A stretch of 15,532 bases of DNA from Bacteroidales bacterium (GCA_028684405.1 JAQUGA010000037.1:1-15532), one strand, 5' to 3'. Shown: positions 7,654 to 15,015, numbered from the stretch's first letter. A program made the numbers and translations. The notes: generated by a model not told the origin, from the letters alone.

Positions 7654-7661
7654 TACTTTTG
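7654..7661 (+). promoter_or_regulatory. Candidate -7 element for the LysR gene
   Basis: TACTTTTG matches TAnnTTTG, 43 nt before the ATG at 7705. There is no TTTG at the -33 position (the stretch reads ttctgatt), so this rests on one element. Confidence 0.4.
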
Positions 7662-7704
7662 ATGAAAATATATTCAGAAATAGCTCGGCAAGAAAAAGAA
7701 TTTT

Positions 7705-8592
7705 ATGGATTATAGAGATCATGTATTTTTAATAGTAGCTGAAAACCTAAGCTTTTCAAAAGCTGCTGAAGAGCTGTTCATCAGCCAACCTGCTGTTAGC
7801 AAGCACATTAAAGAACTAGAAAGCAAGCTAAGCAGCGCTCTTTTTGAACGAATAGGCAATAAAGTGTATTTAACAAAAGCTGGAAAAATGACCTACGGCT
7901 ATCTGAAAAAAATCATGCAGCAATATGAAGAACTTAATTTTGAATTGGGAAGAATGAACGACACTTATAAGGGTACACTTCGAATTGGAGCCAGTTCAAC
8001 GATTTCACAATACATCATTCCAAAAGTTATTGCTGCTTTTCACAAACGCTATCCGAAAATTGAATTATTCCTTCTGAATGGAAATTCCTTTGAAATTGAA
8101 AAAAAATTGTTGGAAAACAAAATTGAAGTTGCTTTAGTCGAAAACGATTCTTCTCAAATTGATATCAAATATGTTGACTTTTTAGACGATGAAATTGTGG
8201 CTGTTACAGGTACTCAAAGTGCTTATTCTAAATTAAAATCCATCTCTTTGACCGATTTTCAGCAAATCCCCATTGTTCTTCGCGAAAAAGGCTCGGGAAC
8301 CCTTGAAGTAATTCAGAAACAGCTTGTTAAAAACAAAATCAAATTTGAAAATCTAAATATCCTGATTCATTTAGGAAGCACCGAAGCCATAAAAAATTTC
8401 CTATGCGATTTTGATGGGATTGCTCTGATTTCCGAAAAAGCCATCGAAAAAGAGTTACTGCTCAAGCAGATAACAAAAATATCAATCAAAGGAATTAGCT
8501 TCCAGCGAAAATTTAGAATTGCTTTTAGGCAAGGCCAAGAATCTTTGTCCTCACGACTTTTTGCTGATTTTCTATCGAAGTATAACTTATAG
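7705..8592 (+). CDS. LysR-family transcriptional regulator (CysB/CysL type)
   Basis: This 295-residue protein is a canonical LysR regulator. The winged helix-turn-helix covers residues 1-60, with the recognition region SKAAEELFISQPAVSKHIKE (18-37), and is followed by the linker helix. The effector-binding domain (about 88-295) begins with TLRIGASSTISQYIIP, the usual first strand. The sequence GASSTI matches the ligand-loop style of CysB/CysL-like regulators that sense sulfur or small anions, but the ligand is inferred only from the neighbour. The yeiH-type gene starts 78 nt downstream on the same strand, and LysR-YeiH linkage is common in bacteria. A separate strong promoter precedes yeiH, so the regulator probably acts on that promoter. 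Confidence 0.92.
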   Translation: MDYRDHVFLIVAENLSFSKAAEELFISQPAVSKHIKELESKLSSALFERIGNKVYLTKAGKMTYGYLKKIMQQYEELNFELGRMNDTYKGTLRIGASSTISQYIIPKVIAAFHKRYPKIELFLLNGNSFEIEKKLLENKIEVALVENDSSQIDIKYVDFLDDEIVAVTGTQSAYSKLKSISLTDFQQIPIVLREKGSGTLEVIQKQLVKNKIKFENLNILIHLGSTEAIKNFLCDFDGIALISEKAIEKELLLKQITKISIKGISFQRKFRIAFRQGQESLSSRLFADFLSKYNL

Positions 8593-8606
8593 TTATTGAA
8601 TATAAG

Positions 8607-8624
8607 TATTTGCTATTTGCATAG
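8607..8624. promoter_or_regulatory. Tandem repeat and dyad overlapping the yeiH promoter, candidate LysR site
   Basis: TATTTGC occurs twice back to back (8607-8620). The second copy forms the dyad CTAT-N4-ATAG (8613-8624), which covers the -33 element TTTG at 8616-8619. LysR regulators recognise short interrupted dyads near the -35/-33 region, so this is a reasonable binding-site candidate. It is short enough to be chance. Confidence 0.35.
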
Positions 8625-8647
8625 ATTATAATACCGCTGTACCTTTG
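8616..8647 (+). promoter_or_regulatory. Promoter of the yeiH-type gene (-33 TTTG, -7 TACCTTTG)
   Basis: TTTG (8616-8619), a 20-nt spacer and TACCTTTG (8640-8647) match the Bacteroidota housekeeping promoter in both boxes and in spacing. The start codon at 8671 lies 23 nt past the -7 box, giving a short leader. This is the most complete promoter in the window. Confidence 0.75.
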
Positions 8648-8670
8648 TCTAAAATTAAAGGATAAAAAAG

Positions 8671-9606
8671 ATGAATATAAGTCTCCATCAAAAACAACTG
8701 AACATTATTTATGCCGTTGCTATTTTATCTTGTTTTTTGCCATTTATAACGCCCCCTATTGCATTGGCAATGGGTATTTTGCTATCGATTATCGGTTTGA
8801 AAAACAGCAAAGCTTCAAAATACACTTCACTCTCATTGCAGACTTCCATTGTTTTGATGGGTTTTGGCATGAGCTTAACGCAAGTTATAAGTTCATCAAG
8901 AACGGGTTTTATTGACACTGCCATTTCCGTTATTTTGGTAATGAGTGTAGGATTATTATTGACAAAATTATTTAAACTCGATTCCAAAACAGGCACACTT
9001 ATTTCGGCTGGAACGGCCATCTGCGGGGGCAGTGCTATTGCAGCAGTGGCTTCAATTATAAATCCCAAAAACTCACAAACTTCTTTTGCATTAGTGGTGG
9101 TTTTTATTCTAAATGCCATTGCTCTAATTATTTTCCCTAGCATCGGACATTATTTTAAACTAAGTCAGGAAACCTTTGGAACCTGGGCTGCCATTGCCAT
9201 TCACGATACCAGTTCTGTTGTTGGAGCAGGCGCCATGTACGGACCCAAAGCCCTAGAAGTGGCTACCACCGTCAAATTAATTCGAGCCTTGTGGATTATT
9301 CCTTTGTCCATCGCAATTGCCATGTTTCAAAAAGACAAGTCAAATGGTAAAATCAAAATTCCTTGGTTTATTGGCCTGTTCGTAATCAGTATAATTATTG
9401 CGTACCTCATTCCAAGTGGAGAGTTTCTATTTACAAAACTGAATTGGTTGGGCAAAAGAGGGATGGTTATTGCACTCTTTTTGGTAGGTTCAAATTTTTC
9501 TATGGCAGAAATCAAAAATGCAGGTTTCAAAAGCTTTGCAATGGGAATTTTGCTTTGGTTATTTATTGGAGTTGGCTCTTTTTTGGCACTTACTTGGAAT
9601 GCATAA
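8671..9606 (+). CDS. YeiH-family putative sulfate/anion exporter
   Basis: This 311-residue integral membrane protein matches the YeiH (Cons_hypoth698) family. About ten hydrophobic helices carry the two conserved half-repeat motifs: GTAICGGSAIAA (114-125) and AIHDTSSVVGAG (176-187), followed by KLIRALWIIPL (202-212). The start fits the family, with a short polar N-terminus before helix 1. The family is annotated as putative sulfate exporters, and some members relate to taurine or cysteine metabolism, but transport has rarely been shown. The LysR gene directly upstream and the promoter between them point to effector-controlled expression. The 64-nt gap to the convergent methyltransferase gene is A/T-rich and holds no clean terminator. 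Confidence 0.92.
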   Translation: MNISLHQKQLNIIYAVAILSCFLPFITPPIALAMGILLSIIGLKNSKASKYTSLSLQTSIVLMGFGMSLTQVISSSRTGFIDTAISVILVMSVGLLLTKLFKLDSKTGTLISAGTAICGGSAIAAVASIINPKNSQTSFALVVVFILNAIALIIFPSIGHYFKLSQETFGTWAAIAIHDTSSVVGAGAMYGPKALEVATTVKLIRALWIIPLSIAIAMFQKDKSNGKIKIPWFIGLFVISIIIAYLIPSGEFLFTKLNWLGKRGMVIALFLVGSNFSMAEIKNAGFKSFAMGILLWLFIGVGSFLALTWNA

Positions 9607-9670
9607 ATCGTTTTTTCTATTCAGATAAAAGAAAACCTCATCTTCAAAACAAAAAAAAACACTTTAATAA

Positions 9671-10504
9671 TTATATGTTTTTTCTTTTATAAATCCCACT
9701 TTCGAGATAGATTTTACCTTCTTTTAGTCCATTTAGCAAGTTTGTCATTTTTTCTCTTGTGGAGACTCCCATCAAAATATTTAATCCCAATCTTGGAAGT
9801 TTATCTTTGGGGATTCTATTTAGTGATTTCTCCAGAATTTTAATTCCACTTTCGGTTTGATCCATCGATTGTTCTTTTACCAAGCCCAGGTTTTCAAAAA
9901 TTGAATTCATACTTGAAGAGGGTTCTAAAAAACTAATTTTACCATCATCAGCCCAAGGCATCGGATAACGAACGTCTATATTTTCCTTTTTAAAAACTTC
10001 ATAGTAAATAAAAACACCTTTATCATTTAAAACTCTCTCTACTTCACTATAAAACTTTAGTTTGTCACGAACATTCATTTGTACATGCTGTGTCCAGACC
10101 ACATCAAAAGTTGAATCAGGAAAGGGCAAATTTAACGCATCGCCTTGGACAAACTTCGAAACGTGCTCCAATCCGACAAGCTTCGATAAAAGATTGGCTG
10201 TGGCAACATATTCTTCAGACAAATCTATCCCAATAGTATTGCAGCCAAATTCGTCGGCCAGCATTCTACAAGGTCCACCAATTCCACAACCAATGTCCAA
10301 CACTTTTGCATTTTTAATGTTGGCAATTTCAGCTAATTCTTGCGAAACTTGAGCTCCTCTAACGTGGAATTCATCAACTCCGGCAATGTCTTTTCTGCGT
10401 ACGTTACTTAAATCGACATCCATTTCCTTTAGTCGATTTATAATTTCATTATACAAATTAGGACGATTATAAAAGCTTTCTATGTGTGAATTCAAAATAT
10501 TCAT
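9671..10504 (-). CDS. Class I SAM-dependent methyltransferase
   Basis: From the ATG at 10504 the protein has 277 residues. Motif I is VLDIGCGIGGPCRMLA (68-83) and the acidic end of strand beta-2 is GIDLS (92-96). GDALNLPFPDSTFDVVWTQH (121-140) covers motifs II and III, and a post-core YPMPWADDGKISFLEP (180-195) is typical of small-molecule and N-methyltransferases of the sarcosine/dimethylglycine or UbiE-like group. The substrate is not determinable. An in-frame ATG at 10573 would add 23 residues, but the -7 element at 10543-10550 lies inside that extension, and the added residues look unlike the family. I therefore choose 10504. A divergence or operon partner is not evident; the VOC gene upstream is on the same strand, 77 nt beyond the longer start. 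Confidence 0.87.
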   Translation of the reverse strand: MNILNSHIESFYNRPNLYNEIINRLKEMDVDLSNVRRKDIAGVDEFHVRGAQVSQELAEIANIKNAKVLDIGCGIGGPCRMLADEFGCNTIGIDLSEEYVATANLLSKLVGLEHVSKFVQGDALNLPFPDSTFDVVWTQHVQMNVRDKLKFYSEVERVLNDKGVFIYYEVFKKENIDVRYPMPWADDGKISFLEPSSSMNSIFENLGLVKEQSMDQTESGIKILEKSLNRIPKDKLPRLGLNILMGVSTREKMTNLLNGLKEGKIYLESGIYKRKNI

Positions 10505-10542
10505 AGTATGGATTTCTTCCGTTTTTTGTTTCAAATTGTCAA

Positions 10543-10550
10543 CAAAGTTA
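10543..10550 (-). promoter_or_regulatory. Candidate -7 element for the methyltransferase gene
   Basis: On the minus strand this reads TAACTTTG, a full TAnnTTTG match, about 38 nt before the chosen start. A TTTG (10570-10567) lies upstream but with a 16-nt spacer, shorter than the usual 19-21. Confidence 0.45.
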
Positions 10551-10650
10551 ATATATATATGAAAGACAAACACCTATTATCTCTAGCTCTAAAAACAAAA
10601 AAATCCCTTAGAAATTTAAAAAAAACACTTATTCTCGATTTTGAAGAAAA

Positions 10651-11049
10651 TTATATTATTTTTTCTGCAAATGCAATTATATGATTGTCAGGATCAGCAA
10701 AATAACAAACTCTGTCACCCCAATCTCTATCGATGATGGGGCTTATTAATTTTGCTCCACATTTAATGGCATTATCAAATTCGAGTTGAATATTATCGAC
10801 ATATAAGTAGAGTTCACATCTTGGGATTCCACTTCCACTGTCGGGATGAGGTGTTTTTCCGGCCAGTATTTTGGCAATATTTTTGTTTGGCATCAAGCCT
10901 AACTTGCAATTTTCAGAAATATTAAACTCTGTCATCCCCGGCACTTTAAGATTGGCTTCTTGGCGAAATATATTTTCATAAAAAACACAACTTGCTTCTG
11001 GATCGCTGACGTAAAGAATAATTTCTAACAGTTTTATGTGTTTTATCAT
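10651..11049 (-). CDS. VOC-family protein (glyoxalase/bleomycin-resistance fold)
   Basis: This 132-residue protein has the vicinal-oxygen-chelate layout of two beta-alpha-beta-beta-beta modules. LEIILYVSDPEASCVFYENIF (8-28) is the first, and CELYLYVDNIQLEFDNAIKCGAK (78-100) begins the second. The characteristic ending DWGDRVCYFADPDNHIIAFAE (109-129) contains the D-P-x-N-H-I turn and the final acidic metal-ligand position E129. Members include glyoxalase-like lyases, epimerases and binding proteins for antibiotics, so the function is open. It diverges from a second VOC gene across 254 nt. The minus-strand motif TAAATTTG at 11130-11137 is a possible -7 element for it. Confidence 0.85.
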   Translation of the reverse strand: MIKHIKLLEIILYVSDPEASCVFYENIFRQEANLKVPGMTEFNISENCKLGLMPNKNIAKILAGKTPHPDSGSGIPRCELYLYVDNIQLEFDNAIKCGAKLISPIIDRDWGDRVCYFADPDNHIIAFAEKII

Positions 11050-11129
11050 TTGTTGGCTTATTGATTTACAGACTATTATAATAAGATTAGAAGGTCATAG
11101 ATCTCATCTTTTGGCAAATAAGATATAGG

Positions 11130-11137
11130 CAAATTTA
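11130..11137 (-). promoter_or_regulatory. Weak candidate -7 element for the minus-strand VOC gene
   Basis: The minus strand reads TAAATTTG, matching TAnnTTTG, about 80 nt before the start at 11049. No -33 TTTG is visible, and AT-rich sequence makes such matches likely by chance. Confidence 0.25.
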
Positions 11138-11224
11138 ATAAATAATTGGAGAAATAAAACAGCTATTTATATCTCTCTCAATGTGTCAAAAAACAAAATT
11201 TTAGTCTTCAATAACGGGAAAAAA

Positions 11225-11236
11225 GTTTATTCGCAA
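11225..11236 (+). promoter_or_regulatory. Single copy of the GWTTATTCGYAA motif upstream of a VOC gene
   Basis: GTTTATTCGCAA lies 33 nt upstream of the -7 element at 11270. The same 12-mer pattern occurs twice upstream of the LytTR regulator gene at 15016-15047. Its centre sits near -54 from the inferred transcription start, a usual place for an activator. No second copy 20 bp away is apparent here. Confidence 0.4.
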
Positions 11237-11269
11237 AAGCAATAAAAACAAAAACACATCAAAAATATG

Positions 11270-11277
11270 TACTTTTG
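11270..11277 (+). promoter_or_regulatory. Candidate -7 element for the plus-strand VOC gene
   Basis: TACTTTTG matches TAnnTTTG, 26 nt before the ATG at 11304. There is no TTTG about 20 nt upstream; the GWTTATTCGYAA copy lies beyond it. Confidence 0.45.
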
Positions 11278-11303
11278 ATTTTCAGAAATTAAAAACAAAT
11301 ATT

Positions 11304-11669
11304 ATGAAATATCTTTGGACGACCTTACACGTAAAAAACATGGAAGAATCTTTGAAGTTTTACCGAGAAATTATCGGACTAAAACTAAACAGCATCAGCA
11401 AAATCTCCCCCGAATTTGAGCTTGCTTTTTTGGGTTCTGGTGATACACAAGTAGAATTAATCTTCGATAAATCAAAGGAAATCAAATACGAAAACACTGA
11501 TATTTCCATGGGTTTTCAAGCCGAATCCTTGGATTTGCTAATTGAACAACTCAAACAAAAAGGGATCTCCGTTTTTGCTGGACCCATTCAGCCCAATCCC
11601 AACGTGCGATTTTTCTACATTCTTGACCCCAATGGAATTAAAATTCAATTTGTTGAATTTTTAAAGTAG
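11304..11669 (+). CDS. VOC-family protein, lactoylglutathione-lyase-like
   Basis: This 121-residue protein has the two-module VOC fold. YLWTTLHVKNMEESLKFYRE (3-22) carries H9, VELI (50-53) carries E51, and YILDPNGIKIQFVEFL (105-120) ends with E118. These match three of the four positions of the glyoxalase-I metal site. The remaining position, normally His at the start of module two, falls in ISMGFQ and is not His, so canonical glyoxalase activity is doubtful and a binding or altered-metal role is possible. It diverges from the other VOC gene, and a motif copy plus a -7 element precede it. Family assignment is firm; the reaction is unknown. Confidence 0.87.
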   Translation: MKYLWTTLHVKNMEESLKFYREIIGLKLNSISKISPEFELAFLGSGDTQVELIFDKSKEIKYENTDISMGFQAESLDLLIEQLKQKGISVFAGPIQPNPNVRFFYILDPNGIKIQFVEFLK

Positions 11670-11716
11670 GCTTTTTGTCTCTTGTGCCAGAAAAAAACAA
11701 TCAATTGAGAGGTAAA

Positions 11717-12268
11717 CTAATAAATTCCTACTTTACCAAGGTAGTTCAATTTTGCAGATTTGCCATTGGAACTGACGAATGTCCCCTTAATTAAGTAGTT
11801 ATTATCAACAGATTCTGCAATGGTTACTTCTGCCGTTTTCATTCCAATAGGATTTGAGGGGATTTTAAAATCATCATTAATTATGACTCGAATAAATATT
11901 AAATCTCCAGGTTCAGAGACATTATTTAATGTATCTGTAGCATAAGCACCCGTAATTGGACCTCCTCCAGCAACTGTAATATCAAAGGAAATTCCATTTC
12001 CAGTACCAATAATATTCTGCAAGAAACTAGAATATTGTAAGCCTTTTGAACCCAAATAAACGCTATACAAATCTTCTTGTATGCCTATAAAAATATTATC
12101 TTTTAAAAAATAACATTTCTCAAGCTCATATTTAGTGCCATCATACTCTAAATAATTTGTTATTTCTTTAATTGGCACATCTGTCGTTTTTGACGGTAAA
12201 TCTTCCTTTTTGCAAGAATAAACAGACATTAAAAGAATAATTAATACTGCTAATTTTTTCTGTTTCAT
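11717..12268 (-). CDS. Lipoprotein with surface-export-like signal, function unknown
   Basis: From the ATG at 12268 this encodes 183 residues. The signal peptide MKQKKLAVLIILLMSVYSC ends with the lipidated C19, followed by KKED. C-x-K-(D/E)-(D/E) matches the lipoprotein export signal described in Bacteroidota for surface display, so outer-leaflet location is likely. The remainder is beta-rich with no enzyme motif, for example YLEYDGTKYELEKCYFLK and GKSAKLNYLGKVGIY, suggesting a beta-sandwich. In-frame ATGs at 12337 and 12286 would extend it, but the -7 element at 12313-12320 rules out the longest and the lipobox position favours 12268. It converges with the VOC gene across 47 nt. Confidence 0.78.
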   Translation of the reverse strand: MKQKKLAVLIILLMSVYSCKKEDLPSKTTDVPIKEITNYLEYDGTKYELEKCYFLKDNIFIGIQEDLYSVYLGSKGLQYSSFLQNIIGTGNGISFDITVAGGGPITGAYATDTLNNVSEPGDLIFIRVIINDDFKIPSNPIGMKTAEVTIAESVDNNYLIKGTFVSSNGKSAKLNYLGKVGIY

Positions 12269-12312
12269 AACCCCTATTTTTAACATTGAAAAATTAATTA
12301 ATTTACAAAGCA

Positions 12313-12320
12313 CAAATATA
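12313..12320 (-). promoter_or_regulatory. Candidate -7 element for the CKKED lipoprotein gene
   Basis: The minus strand reads TATATTTG, a full TAnnTTTG match about 45 nt before the start at 12268. The TTTG upstream (12338-12335) has only a 14-nt spacer, so the -33 box is uncertain. Confidence 0.45.
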
Positions 12321-12442
12321 AAAATAATTTTTGACAAATTAAAAGTTTAGCGGAAAAAAATCAAAATTATAAATTGTTGATTAATATTAAGTTGTCACAG
12401 ACAAATCAATTAGGGACGAGGTATTCCGTAATCTATAAAACA

Positions 12443-12472
12443 AGCTCTTTTTATTATATTGAAAGCAGAGCT
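12443..12472 (-). terminator. Possible terminator after the LytTR-pyrF-MORN cluster
   Basis: On the minus strand AGCTCT and AGAGCT pair, extended by TTT/AAA after a GC bulge, and the hairpin is followed by TGTTTTATAG. It lies 80 nt past the stop of the MORN-type gene. The stem is short and the T-run broken, so confidence is modest. Confidence 0.35.
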
Positions 12473-12551
12473 CCCTAAGTTCGGGTAATTTTGTTTTCTT
12501 TGGTTAAAGCCAAACTGGAATAAATAAAATAGAGAATCTATAAATAGATCA

Positions 12552-13271
12552 TTATCTTAAACGTCCGTACGAAAAGTGTTCAGTTTTTTCCAAATTACCA
12601 TTCTTAAGAAAATATTTCCATTCTCCTTCTTTGAGGTAATCGTCTGTTGATTTCTGAAAAATTTTAGCACCTTCGCTACGTTTTTCGCCGGTTTCGTAGT
12701 AGGAACTATAACGATATGTTTTTTTTCCTTTATTTTCCAAAATTAATTCAGAAAACAATTGTCCATTGGGATAATATAAATATTGATAGGTGTAACATTC
12801 GGCTTTATTATCCAGTTTTTCCAACATTTCTGGCTTGCCATCTTCTTGATATTCTTCGTATAAAACAATATTTCCTTTACGGTAAACAACTTTGAAATGA
12901 GGTTTTCCATTAGGAAAATAAGTTTCAATTTTAGCTGATGAAGTTGTGGCATTGACTTGGAAAAAGCGCTCCATTTTACCATCTGGATAATAGTTTTTAT
13001 AAACTGAAGTAAGTTTTCCATTTTCATAACTCCCTCGATGTTTCAGCGTTTTTCCATCTGGGTACATATCCTTTATCATTCCATTACAAGGAGTTTTACC
13101 GCAAATCCGAACGGAATCGCCTTCCATAAATGGGTTGTATACATCGTATTCAACCATGCCTTCAAAAGAATTATCGTCTATTTCTTTCAACCAAAAAGCA
13201 TCTTCATCAAATTGTGCCGACAAAGTGATACACGACATGATTAAAATCAAAAACGAAACGAATCTTGACAT
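12552..13271 (-). CDS. Secreted MORN-repeat protein (YwqK-like)
   Basis: This 239-residue protein has a signal peptide (cleavage likely after LSA before Q20) and then at least seven MORN_2-type repeats. Each has the core Y-x-x-G: YPDGK (70-74 and 95-99), YFPNGK (118-123), YQEDGK (141-146), YYPNGQ (166-171), YYETGEK (191-197) and YFLKNG (220-225). Such proteins are often annotated as YwqK-family antitoxins, but in Bacteroidota the secreted forms have no shown antitoxin role and no toxin gene is adjacent. A periplasmic or surface beta-sheet scaffold is likely. The gene starts 3 nt after the pyrF stop, so it is almost surely in the same mRNA. Confidence 0.85.
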   Translation of the reverse strand: MSRFVSFLILIMSCITLSAQFDEDAFWLKEIDDNSFEGMVEYDVYNPFMEGDSVRICGKTPCNGMIKDMYPDGKTLKHRGSYENGKLTSVYKNYYPDGKMERFFQVNATTSSAKIETYFPNGKPHFKVVYRKGNIVLYEEYQEDGKPEMLEKLDNKAECYTYQYLYYPNGQLFSELILENKGKKTYRYSSYYETGEKRSEGAKIFQKSTDDYLKEGEWKYFLKNGNLEKTEHFSYGRLR

Positions 13272-13274
13272 TTA

Positions 13275-14117
13275 TTATAATTTCGAATATAGTTTTATCA
13301 GTTTGCTCATTTCCATTTGCATATTTTTTGCTTCGATGGCCGCTTTTTGGGCAAAATCTTTTTCTTTTGACGCATAAATAATACTTCTGGATGCATTCAC
13401 CAACAAGCCACATTCATCGGTCATTCCAAATTTAGCAACTTCCGAAAGAGAACCTCCTTGGGCACCCACTCCTGGAACCAAAAGAAAATGATGAGGCACT
13501 ATCTTCCGCACATCTAATAGCATATCTGCTTTGGTAGCTCCCACCACATACATCGTGTTTTCGATGCTTCCCCATTGAGATGATATACGCAATACTTTTT
13601 CAAAAACACGCTCCCCCGATTCCACAACATCCATCTGAAAATCAAAAGCTCCTTTGTTCGAGGTTAATGCTAATATAATCACCCAGGCACGATCAAATCC
13701 CATAAAAGGCTTAATTGAATCTTCGCCCATATAAGGTGCAACTGTAAGGGCGTTGTAATTTTCTTTTTTATCAACATTGTTAAAAAAAGCATTGGCATAC
13801 CGTTCCGAAGTATTTCCAATATCTCCCCTTTTTGCATCGGCGATTATAAAAACCTTCTCTCTCAAGCTATTAATGTAACGGACCGTTTTAGACAAAGACT
13901 CCATCCCGCTGATTCCCAATGCTTCGTAAAAAGCCAAGTTTGGTTTATAGGCAACTGCATAAGGCAAAGTAGCATCGATAATAGCTTTGTTAAACTCAAA
14001 AATTGGATCTTCACTTGACTTTAAAAATTCTGGGATTTTGGCCATATCTGTATCCAAACCTACACACAAAAACGATTTTTTTCGCTTAATTTCTGCGATT
14101 AATTCTGTTCTATTCAT
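13275..14117 (-). CDS. pyrF: Orotidine 5'-phosphate decarboxylase (long type)
   Basis: The protein decarboxylates OMP to UMP, the last step of de novo pyrimidine synthesis. Its 280 residues fit the long (subfamily 2) form. FLCVGLDTD (16-24) is the first strand and YKPN (57-60) carries the substrate lysine. IADAKRGDIGNT (92-103) is the catalytic D-x-K-x-x-D motif (D94, K96, D99). TVAPYMG (125-131) and VPGVGAQGG (214-222) form the phosphate-binding region, and NASRSIIYAS (241-250) closes the barrel. It lies 31 nt downstream of the LytTR regulator and 3 nt upstream of the MORN gene. No other pyr gene is adjacent, so this is an isolated pyrF placement. Confidence 0.95.
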   Translation of the reverse strand: MNRTELIAEIKRKKSFLCVGLDTDMAKIPEFLKSSEDPIFEFNKAIIDATLPYAVAYKPNLAFYEALGISGMESLSKTVRYINSLREKVFIIADAKRGDIGNTSERYANAFFNNVDKKENYNALTVAPYMGEDSIKPFMGFDRAWVIILALTSNKGAFDFQMDVVESGERVFEKVLRISSQWGSIENTMYVVGATKADMLLDVRKIVPHHFLLVPGVGAQGGSLSEVAKFGMTDECGLLVNASRSIIYASKEKDFAQKAAIEAKNMQMEMSKLIKLYSKL

Positions 14118-14148
14118 TCTGGCAAAATAAATCTTTAAAATAAAAAAA

Positions 14149-14910
14149 TTACATATTGGTCAAAATATTCATAAATACGGCTTTTCGACGACGAGAAACA
14201 GGCAAAACAACGCCGTCTTCCATTAAAACCTCGCCACCATTATTCTTTAAATATGATTTAACAAAATTGACATTGATAAGATGAGTATTATGGATGCGTG
14301 CAAAATTAGCTCCTTCCAGTAGTTGTTCAAATTCTTTTAGTGATTTCGTAACCTTCATTTTTTTTTCATCGGCAAGTACAATAATAGTATGATGGCCTTC
14401 TGCATATAAACGGACAATATCATTTGGACTCACTAACAAATACTCTTCCTCGGAAGGGATGATAATTTTTTTAGGAACTTTTTTTTCTGATTTAATATTT
14501 TGAATCAAAGTGGAATGTTGAATTTTATTATTGATTTTGTATTCCAAACTTTGATATTTTCGAATCGCCGCTTTTAGATCGGGCAAAGCAATTGGCTTTA
14601 ATATATAATCCAAAGCACTGCATTTTATGGCATTAATAGCATATTGGTTATAGGATGTAACAAAAACCACTTGAAAGTCGATATTCTCGAAAGCCTCTAA
14701 CAAGGTAAAGCCAGTGCCATCTTCCATCTGTATATCTAGAAAAACCAAGTCGGGCTTAACTTCTTTAATCAACTTAATTCCTTCTTTGCACGAAGCAGCA
14801 TGGCCTAATATTTCCACCTCCGAAATATTATTCTGAATCATTCTTTTAATAATTTCGTACGATATTGCTTCATCTTCAATAATGACAACCCCAATTTTTT
14901 CATCAATCAT
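14149..14910 (-). CDS. LytTR-family response regulator
   Basis: This 253-residue protein has an N-terminal receiver domain (about 5-122) with the acidic pocket E12-D13, phospho-acceptor D59 in LVFLDIQM, T85 in VFVTSY and K105 in YILKPIA. A linker joins it to a C-terminal LytTR DNA-binding domain (about 148-250) with VRLYAEGHHTIIVL and the signature FARIHNTHLINVNFVKSY (203-220). This LytTR/AgrA class binds direct-repeat operators. No histidine kinase is adjacent, so it is an orphan within this window; LytS/YehU-type kinases are often elsewhere in Bacteroidota. A direct repeat with 20-bp spacing lies about 100 nt upstream and may be its own operator. Confidence 0.93.
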   Translation of the reverse strand: MIDEKIGVVIIEDEAISYEIIKRMIQNNISEVEILGHAASCKEGIKLIKEVKPDLVFLDIQMEDGTGFTLLEAFENIDFQVVFVTSYNQYAINAIKCSALDYILKPIALPDLKAAIRKYQSLEYKINNKIQHSTLIQNIKSEKKVPKKIIIPSEEEYLLVSPNDIVRLYAEGHHTIIVLADEKKMKVTKSLKEFEQLLEGANFARIHNTHLINVNFVKSYLKNNGGEVLMEDGVVLPVSRRRKAVFMNILTNM

Positions 14911-14944
14911 AAGGCAATTTTTTATAGTTAAAAATACTTAGCAA

Positions 14945-14952
14945 CAAATATA
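14945..14952 (-). promoter_or_regulatory. Candidate -7 element for the LytTR regulator gene
   Basis: The minus strand reads TATATTTG, a full match to TAnnTTTG, 34 nt before the start codon. No clear TTTG lies 19-21 nt upstream. Confidence 0.5.
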
Positions 14953-15015
14953 ATACGATTTGCATAAACTTTTATGTTTTGTGTGTCTTTTTTTCATTAT
15001 TTGGTACTTTTAACC

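Noticed and set aside
7662..7715. Small 17-codon frame overlapping the LysR start, possible upstream peptide
   Set aside because: Its ATG abuts the -7 box (7654-7661), so it would lie upstream of the inferred transcription start.
8709..9143. 144-codon open frame antisense to the yeiH-type gene
   Set aside because: It lies wholly within a well-supported membrane-protein gene and shows no family features; it is a shadow frame.
9620..9700. ATAAAAGAAAAC and its near inverted copy GTTTTTTCTTTTAT as a bidirectional terminator between yeiH and the methyltransferase
   Set aside because: The arms are low-complexity A/T sequence with a long loop, and one arm is inside the methyltransferase coding end.
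11121..11174. AGATATA...TATATCT inverted repeat in the VOC-VOC gap
   Set aside because: Seven A/T-dominated bases with a 40-nt loop are expected by chance in this DNA.
12552..13271. Reading the YwqK-like gene as a toxin-antitoxin module
   Set aside because: The protein has a signal peptide and no toxin gene is adjacent; the antitoxin label is only a family name.
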